Source: Nereida sp. MMG025
GTDB lineage: Bacteria > Pseudomonadota > Alphaproteobacteria > Rhodobacterales > Rhodobacteraceae
Direction: 5' to 3'
Length of the DNA stretch: 64,000 nucleotides
NCBI RefSeq assembly: GCF_021654165.1
Contig: NZ_JAKFZN010000002.1
Location: forward strand, 363,001-427,000
Shown here: piece after piece, positions 1 through 8,474 of the stretch
Layout: every line of letters starts with the position of its first letter
How positions within the stretch are numbered: position 1 is the stretch's first letter
Position numbers and translations under genes: made by a program
The notes under the pieces: model-generated
What the model was told of the DNA's origin: nothing
The model's input: only the letters and a program-made list of their open reading frames with translations
Database searches by the model: none

Positions 1-474
1 GGGGACGAGACAGCAAAGGCCGCAACGCAGGCTGGATACACAGCGATTTCGGCGCAAGGAAATGCAGAAAACCTGCTGGAACGCGTGCTGTTGGACCGCA
101 ACCCGAACGAACATGTGCACTTCAGCGGGGCACAAACACGCGGTGACATTGTTGAACGGCTTGTTTCCCAAGGTCTCAAAGCGAGGCGAGAGGTGGTGTA
201 TCAACAAGTGGCAGAACGCTTGAGCCGAACGGCGCAGGAATTGGTTTTTGGGCCTGAACAGACACTGATTTTGCTTTTCTCACCTATGACGGCGCGTAAT
301 TTGCGAGATCAGATTAACAAACCGATGCCCCATACACAGGCGGTCTGTTTAAGCGATGCCATCGCACGGGAAATAACCGACCTGGGGATAGAGATCAGCG
401 TTTCTGCACGGCCTGATGCAGATGCCCTGATCGACAGGGTGTGCCAAATTTATACAGGGTTTCCCCCGCCTTGA
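1..474 (+). CDS. hemD: Uroporphyrinogen-III synthase, C-terminal part (5' end outside window)
   Basis: This reading frame is open from base 1 and ends at TGA 472–474, so only about 157 C-terminal residues are visible. HemD cyclises hydroxymethylbilane to uroporphyrinogen III in the cytosol. The call rests on the pattern of the C-terminal lobe (a VYQQVAERLS strand-helix, then the LILLFSPMTARNL strand) and on context: in alphaproteobacteria hemD is commonly followed by a mitofilin homologue and hemY, exactly as here. HemD sequences diverge strongly, so context carries much of the weight. Confidence 0.8.
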   Translation, partial: GDETAKAATQAGYTAISAQGNAENLLERVLLDRNPNEHVHFSGAQTRGDIVERLVSQGLKARREVVYQQVAERLSRTAQELVFGPEQTLILLFSPMTARNLRDQINKPMPHTQAVCLSDAIAREITDLGIEISVSARPDADALIDRVCQIYTGFPPP

Positions 475-553
475 GGCTGGCACCCCCTGAAAATAACCTT
501 ACTGTGACACAGAACGAAAGACGGATCCGAAGATTCGAGAAGGGTAAAGTGGC

Positions 554-1801
554 GTGGCGGACACTGGTAAGTCGGACAAGACTGACAAAAACGAAGACAA
601 AGACATCGTAGACGGAACGGTTGAAGAGATCGTTGATGCGTCGGGTGATACAGCGGACGCACACCCTGATGACACATCGAATGTGCAAGATGATGTCCAG
701 GACGCTGAAGAGGTAATAGAAGCGACCTCTGATAAGGAGGAGCCCGAAGCGGAACCTGAGGTCACGGCGATTGTACCAACGCCAGAAGTTATCAAAGAAA
801 CGACAGTTGTGCGCAAAGGCGGTTTCTTTTCGATGGTGATTGGTGGCTTGATTGCCGCTGGTTTGGGGTTTGTGGTTGGCAAAGGCGATCTCATCCCGCA
901 AGAGAATTTGCCCGCCTTTCTGCAAAGTGAACAAGCAGATTTTGCTCCGATACTGCAGGCGCAGACAGATCGGATCGATGCGTTGCAAGCGATTGTTGAA
1001 GATGTGGCCGTGCAAGCGCGTGATGCCGCCGCACCTCTGCCCGAATTGAACGAAACCGTCGCGTCCCTGCAATCCGAACTGACATCTATGAACGAAGATC
1101 TTTCGGCGCGGATTGATGCGATTGGAACTGCGGCAGTTGCGCCATCGGATGGAGCGAGCCCCGATGTATCGGCCCTGCGCGCGATGATCGAAGAGCAAAA
1201 CGCAAAGATTACAGAAATGGTCGCGCAAGCCGAGGCGCAAATGACGGCCACTGAACAAACCGTTGCCGAGATTGAAGCCGAAGCGATCGCAGAGGCGAAA
1301 GCCGCCGAAGCGCGTTCCGCCTTGGGGCGTATCCAAGCGTCGATACAAACAGGTGACGGTTTTGCAGGCGCGCTTAACGATCTGCAGGCGGCAAGTGATG
1401 CACAGATACCAGATGCGCTTGTGGCGGTTGCCGACAACGGCGTGCCATCTGTCACACAGCTGGCCGAAGACTTTCCCGCTTATGCGCGATCCGCTCTGGC
1501 TGCGGCACGGGCATCTGATGCAGACGGCGCGGAGGGCACCGGTGGACGCCTGGCCGCATTTATTGCGCGCCAGACAGGTGCCAGATCGGTTGAGCCGCGT
1601 GAAGGCACTGATCCCGACGCAGTGCTGTCGCGCGTCGAAGCGGCAGTGCGCGATGGCGCCTTGACGGATGCGCTTGCTGAAATTGAATCCCTTCCCGAAA
1701 CCGCCCGTGTTGAACTGGCGGATTGGCTGGCGCTTGCCCAGTCGCGTGTAGACGCGGTTGCTGCAACAAATGCGCTGTCCGATATTCTGAATTCCAACTG
1801 A
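554..1801 (+). CDS. Mitofilin/Mic60-family inner-membrane protein
   Basis: The protein has 415 residues with a GTG start; the next in-frame ATG lies inside the membrane segment, and AGAAGGG sits about 9 nt upstream of the GTG. Residues 1–85 are strongly acidic and probably disordered. One membrane helix lies near residues 91–108, followed by a long coiled-coil periplasmic region to about residue 265 and a helical C-terminal mitofilin-like domain. Alphaproteobacterial Mic60 homologues shape the intracytoplasmic or inner membrane and are found between hemD and hemY, which is the arrangement here. The assignment rests on architecture and synteny rather than sharp motifs. Confidence 0.82.
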   Translation: MADTGKSDKTDKNEDKDIVDGTVEEIVDASGDTADAHPDDTSNVQDDVQDAEEVIEATSDKEEPEAEPEVTAIVPTPEVIKETTVVRKGGFFSMVIGGLIAAGLGFVVGKGDLIPQENLPAFLQSEQADFAPILQAQTDRIDALQAIVEDVAVQARDAAAPLPELNETVASLQSELTSMNEDLSARIDAIGTAAVAPSDGASPDVSALRAMIEEQNAKITEMVAQAEAQMTATEQTVAEIEAEAIAEAKAAEARSALGRIQASIQTGDGFAGALNDLQAASDAQIPDALVAVADNGVPSVTQLAEDFPAYARSALAAARASDADGAEGTGGRLAAFIARQTGARSVEPREGTDPDAVLSRVEAAVRDGALTDALAEIESLPETARVELADWLALAQSRVDAVAATNALSDILNSN

Positions 1802-1812
1802 GGTCGCCTGCT

Positions 1813-3279
1813 ATGCTCTGGTCATTGATTAAAATTCTTTTGTTTTTTGCAATCGTGGCGGCGCTTGCTTTTGGCGCGGTCACATTGCTGAGCTTGGATG
1901 GCGATGTGCAAATCACATTCGGCGGGGTCGAGCGCACCTTTGGCCCGCTGGAAACGGTGATCGCGCTGGTTGTTCTGGTGGTTGCTGTTTATCTGCTTCT
2001 CAAGATTTTTGGCCTTCTGGTTGCCGTTCTGAAATTTATCAACGGCGATGACACAGCCATTTCGCGGTATTTCGTCCGCAATCGTGAGCGGAAGGGGTTT
2101 GAAGCCTTATCCGATGGTCTGATGGCGTTGGCGTCAGGCGAAGGGCGTTTGGCGATGTCAAAAGCCAGCAAGGCCGAGAAATACCTGCGCAAGCCCGAAC
2201 TGACCAATCTGATCACGGCACAAGCGGCTGAAATGGTTGGTGACAAGAAAAAGGCCGATCAAGTTTACAAGGCCCTGCTGCAAAACGAACAGACACGCTT
2301 TGTTGGCGTGCGTGGCATCATGAAGCAAAAGCTGGCTGACGGTGATACAGACACCGCGCTTGCTCTGGCGGAAAAGGCGTTTGCGCTCAAACCAAAGCAT
2401 GAAGAGACCCAAGACGTTTTGTTGCGCCTGCAGGCCCAAAAGCAGGACTGGTCGGGTGCGCGTCAAACCTTATCGGCCAAACTGAAACATGGCAGCCTGC
2501 CACGTGATGTGCACAAGCGCCGTGATGCGGTATTGGCGGTGTCAGAGGCCAAAGACGTCGTTGCAGAAGGCAATTCGATTGAAGCGCGTGAAACGGCGAT
2601 TGAGGCCAACCGCCTGTCCCCAGACCTTATTCCCGCCGCTGTCATGGCAGCGCGCAGTTATATTGAACAAGACAAGGGTAAATACGCAGCGCGCGTTCTG
2701 AAAAAAGCGTGGGACGCGCAGCCGCATCCCGAGCTTGCAGCCGCTTTTGCGCAGATTGCACCTGATGAAGACGCTCAGGCGCGGATCAAGAGGTTCTCTG
2801 CTTTGACCCGCAGCAAGCCTGACCATCCTGAAACCAAGATGTTGTTGGCCGAACTGAACATCGCGGCGGAGGATTTTCCGCAAGCGCGTAAGGCTATCGG
2901 GTCTTTGGTCGAGGATGAGCCAACGGCCCGCAGTCTGACGATTATGGCGGCCATTGAACGCGGTGAAGGCTCAGATGATGCGGTAGTGCGTGGCTGGTTG
3001 ACCAAAGCGCTTAGCGCATCGCGTGGGCCACAATGGGTATGTGACAACTGCCAGAACATTCATTCCGAGTGGACACCCACCTGCACAAATTGCGGTGCCT
3101 TTGACACATTGAGCTGGAAAGTTCCGCCTTCGGGTGAAACGGCGATGCCGGCATCTACTGAAATGCTACCGCTTTTGGTGGGCACGCCCAACACAAGCGA
3201 TACGGAAACAGCTGTTGTCGATGTTGCGCAGGCGCAGGTGACAGACGCAGAGATTGTTGAGCCTGACGATAAAAAATAG
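1813..3279 (+). CDS. hemY: HemY-like TPR membrane protein with C-terminal zinc ribbon
   Basis: The protein has 488 residues. The ATG at 1813 is chosen because GAGG lies 8–9 nt upstream and the first residues form a hydrophobic helix (about 5–27). A second helix at about 45–70 completes the HemY N-terminal membrane module, and the rest is TPR-like helical repeats. Near the C-terminus two CxxC pairs (Cys410/413 and Cys424/427) form a rubredoxin-like zinc ribbon. HemY-type proteins are linked to haem synthesis genes, but their biochemical role is not settled. It lies 11 bp after the mic60 homologue, probably in one operon with hemD. Confidence 0.85.
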   Translation: MLWSLIKILLFFAIVAALAFGAVTLLSLDGDVQITFGGVERTFGPLETVIALVVLVVAVYLLLKIFGLLVAVLKFINGDDTAISRYFVRNRERKGFEALSDGLMALASGEGRLAMSKASKAEKYLRKPELTNLITAQAAEMVGDKKKADQVYKALLQNEQTRFVGVRGIMKQKLADGDTDTALALAEKAFALKPKHEETQDVLLRLQAQKQDWSGARQTLSAKLKHGSLPRDVHKRRDAVLAVSEAKDVVAEGNSIEARETAIEANRLSPDLIPAAVMAARSYIEQDKGKYAARVLKKAWDAQPHPELAAAFAQIAPDEDAQARIKRFSALTRSKPDHPETKMLLAELNIAAEDFPQARKAIGSLVEDEPTARSLTIMAAIERGEGSDDAVVRGWLTKALSASRGPQWVCDNCQNIHSEWTPTCTNCGAFDTLSWKVPPSGETAMPASTEMLPLLVGTPNTSDTETAVVDVAQAQVTDAEIVEPDDKK

Positions 3280-3321
3280 GGCTTTTGCATCTGATTTTGC
3301 GGTGATAAATCCGGCGAGAGT

Positions 3322-3397
3322 GCCGCTGTAGCTCAGCTGGTAGAGCACGTCATTCGTAATGATGGGGTCGTAGGTTCGAGTCCTATCAGCGGCACCA
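3322..3397 (+). tRNA. tRNA-Thr (anticodon CGT)
   Basis: A complete 76-nt cloverleaf can be folded by eye. The acceptor arms are GCCGCTG and CAGCGGC, the D arm is GCTC…GAGC, the anticodon stem CGTCA/TGATG closes the loop TTCGTAA with anticodon CGT, and the T arm is GTAGG-TTCGAGT-CCTAT. The 3' CCA is encoded. The anticodon reads ACG codons (Thr). Confidence 0.97.
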
Positions 3398-3597
3398 CAT
3401 TTTATGGTTTGAGATCGATGTTTTCTGCGCATTCAGAACAGGATCCAGACCGTCTTGGATATTCCACAACAGATCAGACGATTGTGCGATGGCGCTGTGG
3501 CTACGGAACTGCGCAACCAGATCAGTTGCATCACGTTTGCCCAAAACCAGCCGTCCGACACGACCCGAAGCTCCGATAAGTATCGTGTGTTTGGCCA
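3398..3597 (-). pseudogene. Truncated NAD(P)-dependent epimerase/oxidoreductase (N-terminal remnant)
   Basis: A minus-strand frame from ATG at 3597 begins with a Rossmann dinucleotide-binding strand (TILIGASGRVGRLVL) and continues for about 60 recognisable residues to LLWNIQDGLDPVLNAQ. It then loses family character and runs into the tRNA-Thr gene, where the first stop lies. Full-length sugar-epimerase-type enzymes are roughly 250–300 residues, so only the N-terminal fifth remains and it cannot be a working enzyme. No RBS was clear. The break point lies within a few tens of bases of the tRNA 3' end, which suggests loss through recombination there. Confidence 0.6.
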
Positions 3598-3791
3598 TTG
3601 CCTTACGCCCCTGCGCTTTTCCATGGCGGCTGTCACGCACCCGTTGAAATTTGTCAAATCGGACAGAAAACTGGGCAATTCAAATTATGGTCTGCTTCGC
3701 GGCCAAGGAATTTGTTTAGAATTTGAAAGGTTAAGCCTCTGTAAATCTCGCTTTGATACACCTGCCCTTGGGTGAAAAAAGAGGTGGTGAA
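3598..3791 (+). promoter_or_regulatory. motB upstream region with weak CtrA-like site
   Basis: No gene is seen between the epimerase remnant and motB. TTAA-GCCTCTG-TAAA at 3731–3745 matches one full half and three of four bases of the second half of the CtrA consensus TTAA-N7-TTAA, 46 nt before the motB ATG. The RBS is GAGGTG at 3781–3786. The regulatory reading is inference. Confidence 0.3.
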
Positions 3792-4616
3792 ATGGCTGCG
3801 CAAAATCAGGCGCCGGTCATCATCAAGCGTAAAAAGGTCATTGCAGGCGGCGGGCATCATGGGGGTGCTTGGAAAGTTGCCTATGCTGATTTCGTGACGG
3901 CCATGATGGCCTTCTTTATGCTGATGTGGCTGTTGAATGCGACAACGGAAAAGCAACGTAAGGGTTTGGCGGATTATTTTGCGCCAACGATAGCCGTATC
4001 TCGGGTATCGGGGGGCGGTGACGGTGCGCTTCAAGGCGACAGCGTCTTTAGTGAGCAGACCATGGCGCTGAATGGTATTGGGGGCATCGCGTTCGAAAAT
4101 CTCCAATCGCAATCAGATATGACCCAAGCGCAGGAGGCAGAGACCGAGGCACTCGAAACTTTGGGCGATCAACTTATGGGGCGGTCCGGAGAAGTAATGT
4201 ATTCAGAAAACCTGTCGCGCCATATCATTACCAAAGTCACGGATGAAGGTTTGGTGGTTGAGATTTTTGCAACGCAGGATACGCCACTTTTTCAATCAGA
4301 TGGTGTGACGCCTGAACCCGTTTTGGAACAACTTCTCGCGGTCGTTGCCGAAGTTTTTGGTCTTGTGAAAAACGCAGTGGCCATCGAAGCACACAGCCGT
4401 TCGCATCCTATCGTCCTGAATGACGATCCGACTTGGAATGTCTCGCTGGAGCGCGCGCAAACAACGCGGGCAAAATTGGTTGAACTGTCGGTCAAAGATG
4501 ACCGCATCCAACGCATCACGGGGCACGGCGATCAAGAGCCAGCCGTGGATAATCCAATGCTCATGCGGAATGACCGGATTGAGATCATTTTGCTTCGGAG
4601 CGATTTTTCAAAATAA
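3792..4616 (+). CDS. motB: Flagellar stator protein MotB
   Basis: The protein has 274 residues; ATG 3792 is chosen over the longer frame because GAGGTG lies 5 nt upstream and homology begins here. MotB anchors the stator to peptidoglycan and with MotA forms the proton channel. A single membrane helix (about 31–50) carries the motif YADFVTAMMAFFMLMWLL, with Asp33 in the position of the essential proton-binding aspartate. The C-terminal half (about 155–270) is an OmpA/MotB-type domain with the NVSLERA…TRA signature. motA is 10 kb away rather than adjacent, and motB opens a block continuing into flgE. Confidence 0.95.
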   Translation: MAAQNQAPVIIKRKKVIAGGGHHGGAWKVAYADFVTAMMAFFMLMWLLNATTEKQRKGLADYFAPTIAVSRVSGGGDGALQGDSVFSEQTMALNGIGGIAFENLQSQSDMTQAQEAETEALETLGDQLMGRSGEVMYSENLSRHIITKVTDEGLVVEIFATQDTPLFQSDGVTPEPVLEQLLAVVAEVFGLVKNAVAIEAHSRSHPIVLNDDPTWNVSLERAQTTRAKLVELSVKDDRIQRITGHGDQEPAVDNPMLMRNDRIEIILLRSDFSK

Positions 4617-4663
4617 GGAGAGTTTTATCTATTAGCCGGATGTTAAGGCTTGGTGTGCTACCC

Positions 4664-4694
4664 CTGCTGGCGAGACAACGTGTCGACGCAGCAG
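4664..4694 (+). other. Stem-loop in the motB–flgE intergenic leader
   Basis: CTGCTG (4664–4669) pairs with CAGCAG (4689–4694), and GACA (4674–4677) with TGTC (4681–4684), separated by a small internal loop. The structure ends 11 nt before the flgE ATG, next to its AAAGG ribosome-binding site. It has no T tract, so it is not an intrinsic terminator. Its role is unknown. Confidence 0.4.
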
Positions 4695-4705
4695 AAAGGC
4701 GCATC

Positions 4706-6007
4706 ATGACGATTTCTTCTTCCCTTAACGCAGGTGTTGCAGGGCTGGCCGCAAACGCAAGCCGCCTGGCCACGATTTCCGACAACATCGCGAATTCCTC
4801 AACCTATGGCTACAAACGTGCCTATGCCGATTTTCATTCCATGGTCATCTCGCCAGGATCTGGAACATACTCGGCAGGCGGTGTCCGTGTAACGACGCAG
4901 CGCCTGATCGACGAACGGGGGCCGCTGGTGTCGACCAACAACGCAACGGACCTAGCAGTGCGTGGGCGCGGAATGCTGCCTGTGACAACTGCAGCTGAAG
5001 TGAATGTTGGCAATGGCGATCAGCAAATGTTGCTGGCAACCACCGGCTCCTTTCGTACCGACAAAGACGGCATCCTGCGCACGGATACGGGGCTGGTGCT
5101 GATGGGGTGGCCCGCCAATGCCGACGGCAGCATGCCAACCTATCCGCGTGATACGGCTGATGCGCTTGAACCAATCCAGATCAATGTAAACCAATTCGGC
5201 GGCAAGCCGACAACGACGATGGCCTTGGGGGTAAACCTGCCAGCAACCGCCACCGATTCAACCTCTGACGGAGAGGTGCAAGAACTCTCCGTTGAATATT
5301 TTGACAATCTTGGCACGTCAGAAAACATCTCGATTGAGTTTTCACCAACAGTGCCTGCATCTGGCTCTTCCAATGAATGGACAATGACCGTGCGCGACAG
5401 CGCCAGTGGCGATGCCATTGTGGGAGAATACACACTGAACTTCGATGATGATCGAACAAACGGTGGCACCATCGGGTCCGTCACCACGATCTCGGGCGGT
5501 CCTTACGACCCCGCCACGGGAAGTTTCGAGATCAATGTTGCAGGCGGCCCTATTAACGTCTCAATAGGCACGCCGGGCGACAGCTCTGGCATCACGCAAC
5601 TCTCTGACAATTTCGCACCTGTTTCGATTTCAAAAGACGGATCCCCCGTCGGGAATATGACGTCTGTCGAGGTTGATGAGAACGGCTTTGTCCATGCATT
5701 TTTTGACATCGGCCTGTCGCGGACGATTTATCAAATCCCACTGGTCGACATGCCCAACCCCAACAGTCTGATCCCGATGGATCACCAGACATTCGCGGTC
5801 TCTCCGGAAAGTGGCACATACTTCTTATGGGACGCGGGTGATGGTCCCACAGGCGACATCCTCAGCTTTGCCCGCGAGGAATCGACGACGGACGTTGCAG
5901 GTGAATTGACTCAGTTGATCCAAACCCAAAGGGCCTATTCATCGAATGCCAAAGTCATTCAGACCGTAGATGAGATGCTGCAGGAAACCACCAATATCAA
6001 GCGATAG
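4706..6007 (+). CDS. flgE: Flagellar hook protein FlgE
   Basis: The protein has 433 residues from ATG 4706, preceded by AAAGG. The frame continues upstream, but the rod/hook signature begins right after this start: LNAGVAGLAANASRLATISDNIANSSTYGYKR. The C-terminus ends with the coiled helix pattern AYSSNAKVIQTVDEMLQET shared by rod, hook and HAP1 proteins. FlgE is exported through the type III gate and polymerises into the hook, the universal joint. It lies between motB and flgK. Confidence 0.95.
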   Translation: MTISSSLNAGVAGLAANASRLATISDNIANSSTYGYKRAYADFHSMVISPGSGTYSAGGVRVTTQRLIDERGPLVSTNNATDLAVRGRGMLPVTTAAEVNVGNGDQQMLLATTGSFRTDKDGILRTDTGLVLMGWPANADGSMPTYPRDTADALEPIQINVNQFGGKPTTTMALGVNLPATATDSTSDGEVQELSVEYFDNLGTSENISIEFSPTVPASGSSNEWTMTVRDSASGDAIVGEYTLNFDDDRTNGGTIGSVTTISGGPYDPATGSFEINVAGGPINVSIGTPGDSSGITQLSDNFAPVSISKDGSPVGNMTSVEVDENGFVHAFFDIGLSRTIYQIPLVDMPNPNSLIPMDHQTFAVSPESGTYFLWDAGDGPTGDILSFAREESTTDVAGELTQLIQTQRAYSSNAKVIQTVDEMLQETTNIKR

Positions 6008-6030
6008 AGCAACGATAGGAGGCTTGTGAA

Positions 6031-7470
6031 ATGAGCTTCTCTGGATCACTAAACAATGCCATGTCGGGACTGAACGTCGCGGCGCGTATGGCAAATCTGG
6101 TCTCCAGCAACGTCGCAAACGCCATGACAGAAGGTTATGGCCGCCGCGAACTGGAGCTGACCCCGCTAAAAGGCGGTGGCGTGCAAATCGCCTCTCAACG
6201 ACGTATGGTTGATGTGGCCCTTCTCAATGACCGGCGTCTGTCAGAGGCCTCATTTGCCTTTGCGGATCGTTCGGCCGGTTTCATGCGTTCGCTTGAAACA
6301 AGCATCGGCCTTCCAAACGAGCCGGGCAGCCTGACGGATGTGATGGTTCAATTCGAAAACCGGTTGATCGAAGCGACAGGCGATCCAAGCAGCACTCAAC
6401 GACTGACAGGTGTGGCAGATGCGGCGCGCGCAATGGTGTCAAAGATCAGCGCAATTTCGAAAGATATTCAATCCATGCGGATGGAGGCGGATGCGGCAAT
6501 CGCAACAGATGTTGAAACGCTCAATACGGCCGTTGCACAGGTTGCCGAACTCAATTTTCAAATCCAGCGCAGCAGCGTTGCGCAACAGCCGATTTCTGCG
6601 CTGCAGGATCAACGGCAACAACTGATCGACCAGATTGGAGAGATCATTCCAGTACGGGAAGTCGCTCGCGAAAACGGTGCCGTCGCGCTGATGACACTGG
6701 GCGGGCTGCAGCTTCTTGATGGGACGGCAGCGGAAATCTCGTTTACGCCAACCCCGATCCTGACACCCGACATGGATGTAAGCTCTGGCACTGTGAACCA
6801 GATTACGGTTAACGGACGCACCGTTGACATGGATGATGCAAAAATTGCCGGAGGGCGGCTCTCCGCCCATCTTGCCATTCGTGACCACGATGGCCCGAAC
6901 GAGCAGCGAAAGCTGGATGATTTGGCCCTCGATCTTATTAACCGCTTCCAAGATCCTACGATCGATCCAACATTAAATGCAGGTGCGGCAGGCCTGTTTA
7001 CAGACGCGGGGCAGCCGATAGATCTGTCTGACATCACGGGGGTGTCTCAGCGTCTTAGCCTCAATGCCTTGGTGGATCCGCTTAACGGTGGATCTGTCAT
7101 CAAATTGCGTGACGGCCTGGGCGCGACCAGCGCTGGATCAAGTGGCGACGCCACCCGACTGAATGCCTATCTTGATGCGTTGCGATCCCAGTCTGCGCCC
7201 GTGCAAAGTAATCTTTCCGGGCGCGCCCAATCCTTCGCGTCTTTCGGTAGTGAGTTTTTGGCATCTGTTACAGGACAACGGTTTACATCGGAAAGCGAGA
7301 TGACGTTTCTATCAACCAAAGCAGAGTCCTTACGCAGCCTCGAGCGGCAGCAAGGTGTCGATACCGACCAAGAGATGCAAAAGCTTTTGTTGATTGAACA
7401 GGCCTATGCTGCGAACGCCAAAGTCATTCAGACCATCGACGAGATGATCGATGAACTGATGAGGATTTAA
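6031..7470 (+). CDS. flgK: Flagellar hook-associated protein 1 FlgK
   Basis: The protein has 479 residues with a strong AGGAGG site upstream. FlgK forms the first hook–filament junction ring. The N-terminus carries the rod/hook signature (AMSGLNVAARMANLVSSNVAN) and the C-terminus the helix AYAANAKVIQTIDEMIDELM, nearly the same as the end of FlgE, as expected for this superfamily. It is followed after 2 bp by flgL. Confidence 0.95.
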   Translation: MSFSGSLNNAMSGLNVAARMANLVSSNVANAMTEGYGRRELELTPLKGGGVQIASQRRMVDVALLNDRRLSEASFAFADRSAGFMRSLETSIGLPNEPGSLTDVMVQFENRLIEATGDPSSTQRLTGVADAARAMVSKISAISKDIQSMRMEADAAIATDVETLNTAVAQVAELNFQIQRSSVAQQPISALQDQRQQLIDQIGEIIPVREVARENGAVALMTLGGLQLLDGTAAEISFTPTPILTPDMDVSSGTVNQITVNGRTVDMDDAKIAGGRLSAHLAIRDHDGPNEQRKLDDLALDLINRFQDPTIDPTLNAGAAGLFTDAGQPIDLSDITGVSQRLSLNALVDPLNGGSVIKLRDGLGATSAGSSGDATRLNAYLDALRSQSAPVQSNLSGRAQSFASFGSEFLASVTGQRFTSESEMTFLSTKAESLRSLERQQGVDTDQEMQKLLLIEQAYAANAKVIQTIDEMIDELMRI

Positions 7471-7472
7471 GC

Positions 7473-8474
7473 ATGTTCATCGGTTTTGGAGACATGGCAC
7501 AAAGCTATCAGATGCGGCGGCTCACGGCGGAAGCTAAAGCCGATATCGCAAAGCTGTCCACAGAGGTCACGACAGGCGTTGCCGCTGATTTGTCCGACCA
7601 TCTGCGCGGCAACATGCGGCCTATCGCAAGCATTGAGACAACGCTTTCACGGCTCGACACATATCAGCTGCGCACCAAGGAGATCGTTCTACAGTCGCAG
7701 ATGATGCAAACCAGTCTGGAGGGGATAGAAGCGGGGGTTGCAGATGTCTTGCAAGTGCTGACAACCAGCGTGAATTTCCCCACCGATGGAAATTTGGATA
7801 TCTCTGGAAACGAGGCGGCGGCGGCCCTGCGTTCGAGCATCCAGGCGCTTAATATATCGGGGCCAAATGGTGCTTTGTTTTCTGGTGTTGAAACAGGGCG
7901 CCAGCCGTTTGGTGATGCACAGGCGCTTCTGGGCTATCTGGATTCCTTGGTTGCGTCCGCAACGGATGCGCAGGCTTTGACCACTGATCTGGCCAACTTC
8001 TTTGCCGACCCGGCAGGTTTTGACACGCTGCTGTATCAAGGAAGCGATGTGGCGCTGGCGCCGATGCAGATTAGTGACACCCAAAACGTCACCCTGGACG
8101 CCCGCGCAAATCGCGCTGAAATCAAGGACACGCTGCATGGTCTGGCACTTGCTTATGTGGCCGATGCCACCTCGCAAAGGTTTGCTATCTCTGAGAGGGC
8201 TGATCTGGCCAGCGCTGCTTATTCTCAGTTGCTTCAATCGCAAACGCCATTGAGCGAGATGCGGGCCGACATTGGCCGTACGCAAGAAACGCTTGAGACG
8301 GCTCAGTTGGCGAATGCCGCGCAAAGCACAAGTTACCAATTGGCGCGCCAAGCCCTCATCGGGATCGACCCCTATGAAGCTGCGACCGCGTTGGAAAACC
8401 AACAAACCCAACTCGAAACAATCTACGCCATCACCGCGCGCCTCTCGCGCCTCAATCTCACGGATTTCCTATGA
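7473..8474 (+). CDS. flgL: Flagellar hook-associated protein 3 FlgL
   Basis: The protein has 333 residues and is a flagellin-like junction protein placed between FlgK and the filament. The N-terminal (about 1–120) and C-terminal (about 255–333) helical regions resemble flagellin D0/D1 and flank a variable centre. It starts 2 bp after flgK and overlaps flgI by four bases (ATGA), so translation is probably coupled. Confidence 0.9.
   Translation: MFIGFGDMAQSYQMRRLTAEAKADIAKLSTEVTTGVAADLSDHLRGNMRPIASIETTLSRLDTYQLRTKEIVLQSQMMQTSLEGIEAGVADVLQVLTTSVNFPTDGNLDISGNEAAAALRSSIQALNISGPNGALFSGVETGRQPFGDAQALLGYLDSLVASATDAQALTTDLANFFADPAGFDTLLYQGSDVALAPMQISDTQNVTLDARANRAEIKDTLHGLALAYVADATSQRFAISERADLASAAYSQLLQSQTPLSEMRADIGRTQETLETAQLANAAQSTSYQLARQALIGIDPYEAATALENQQTQLETIYAITARLSRLNLTDFL

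Noticed and set aside
395-1455. Two frames of about 318 residues antisense to the mic60 homologue
   Set aside because: Both lie opposite a well-supported gene and have no recognisable domains or RBS; they are antisense shadows.
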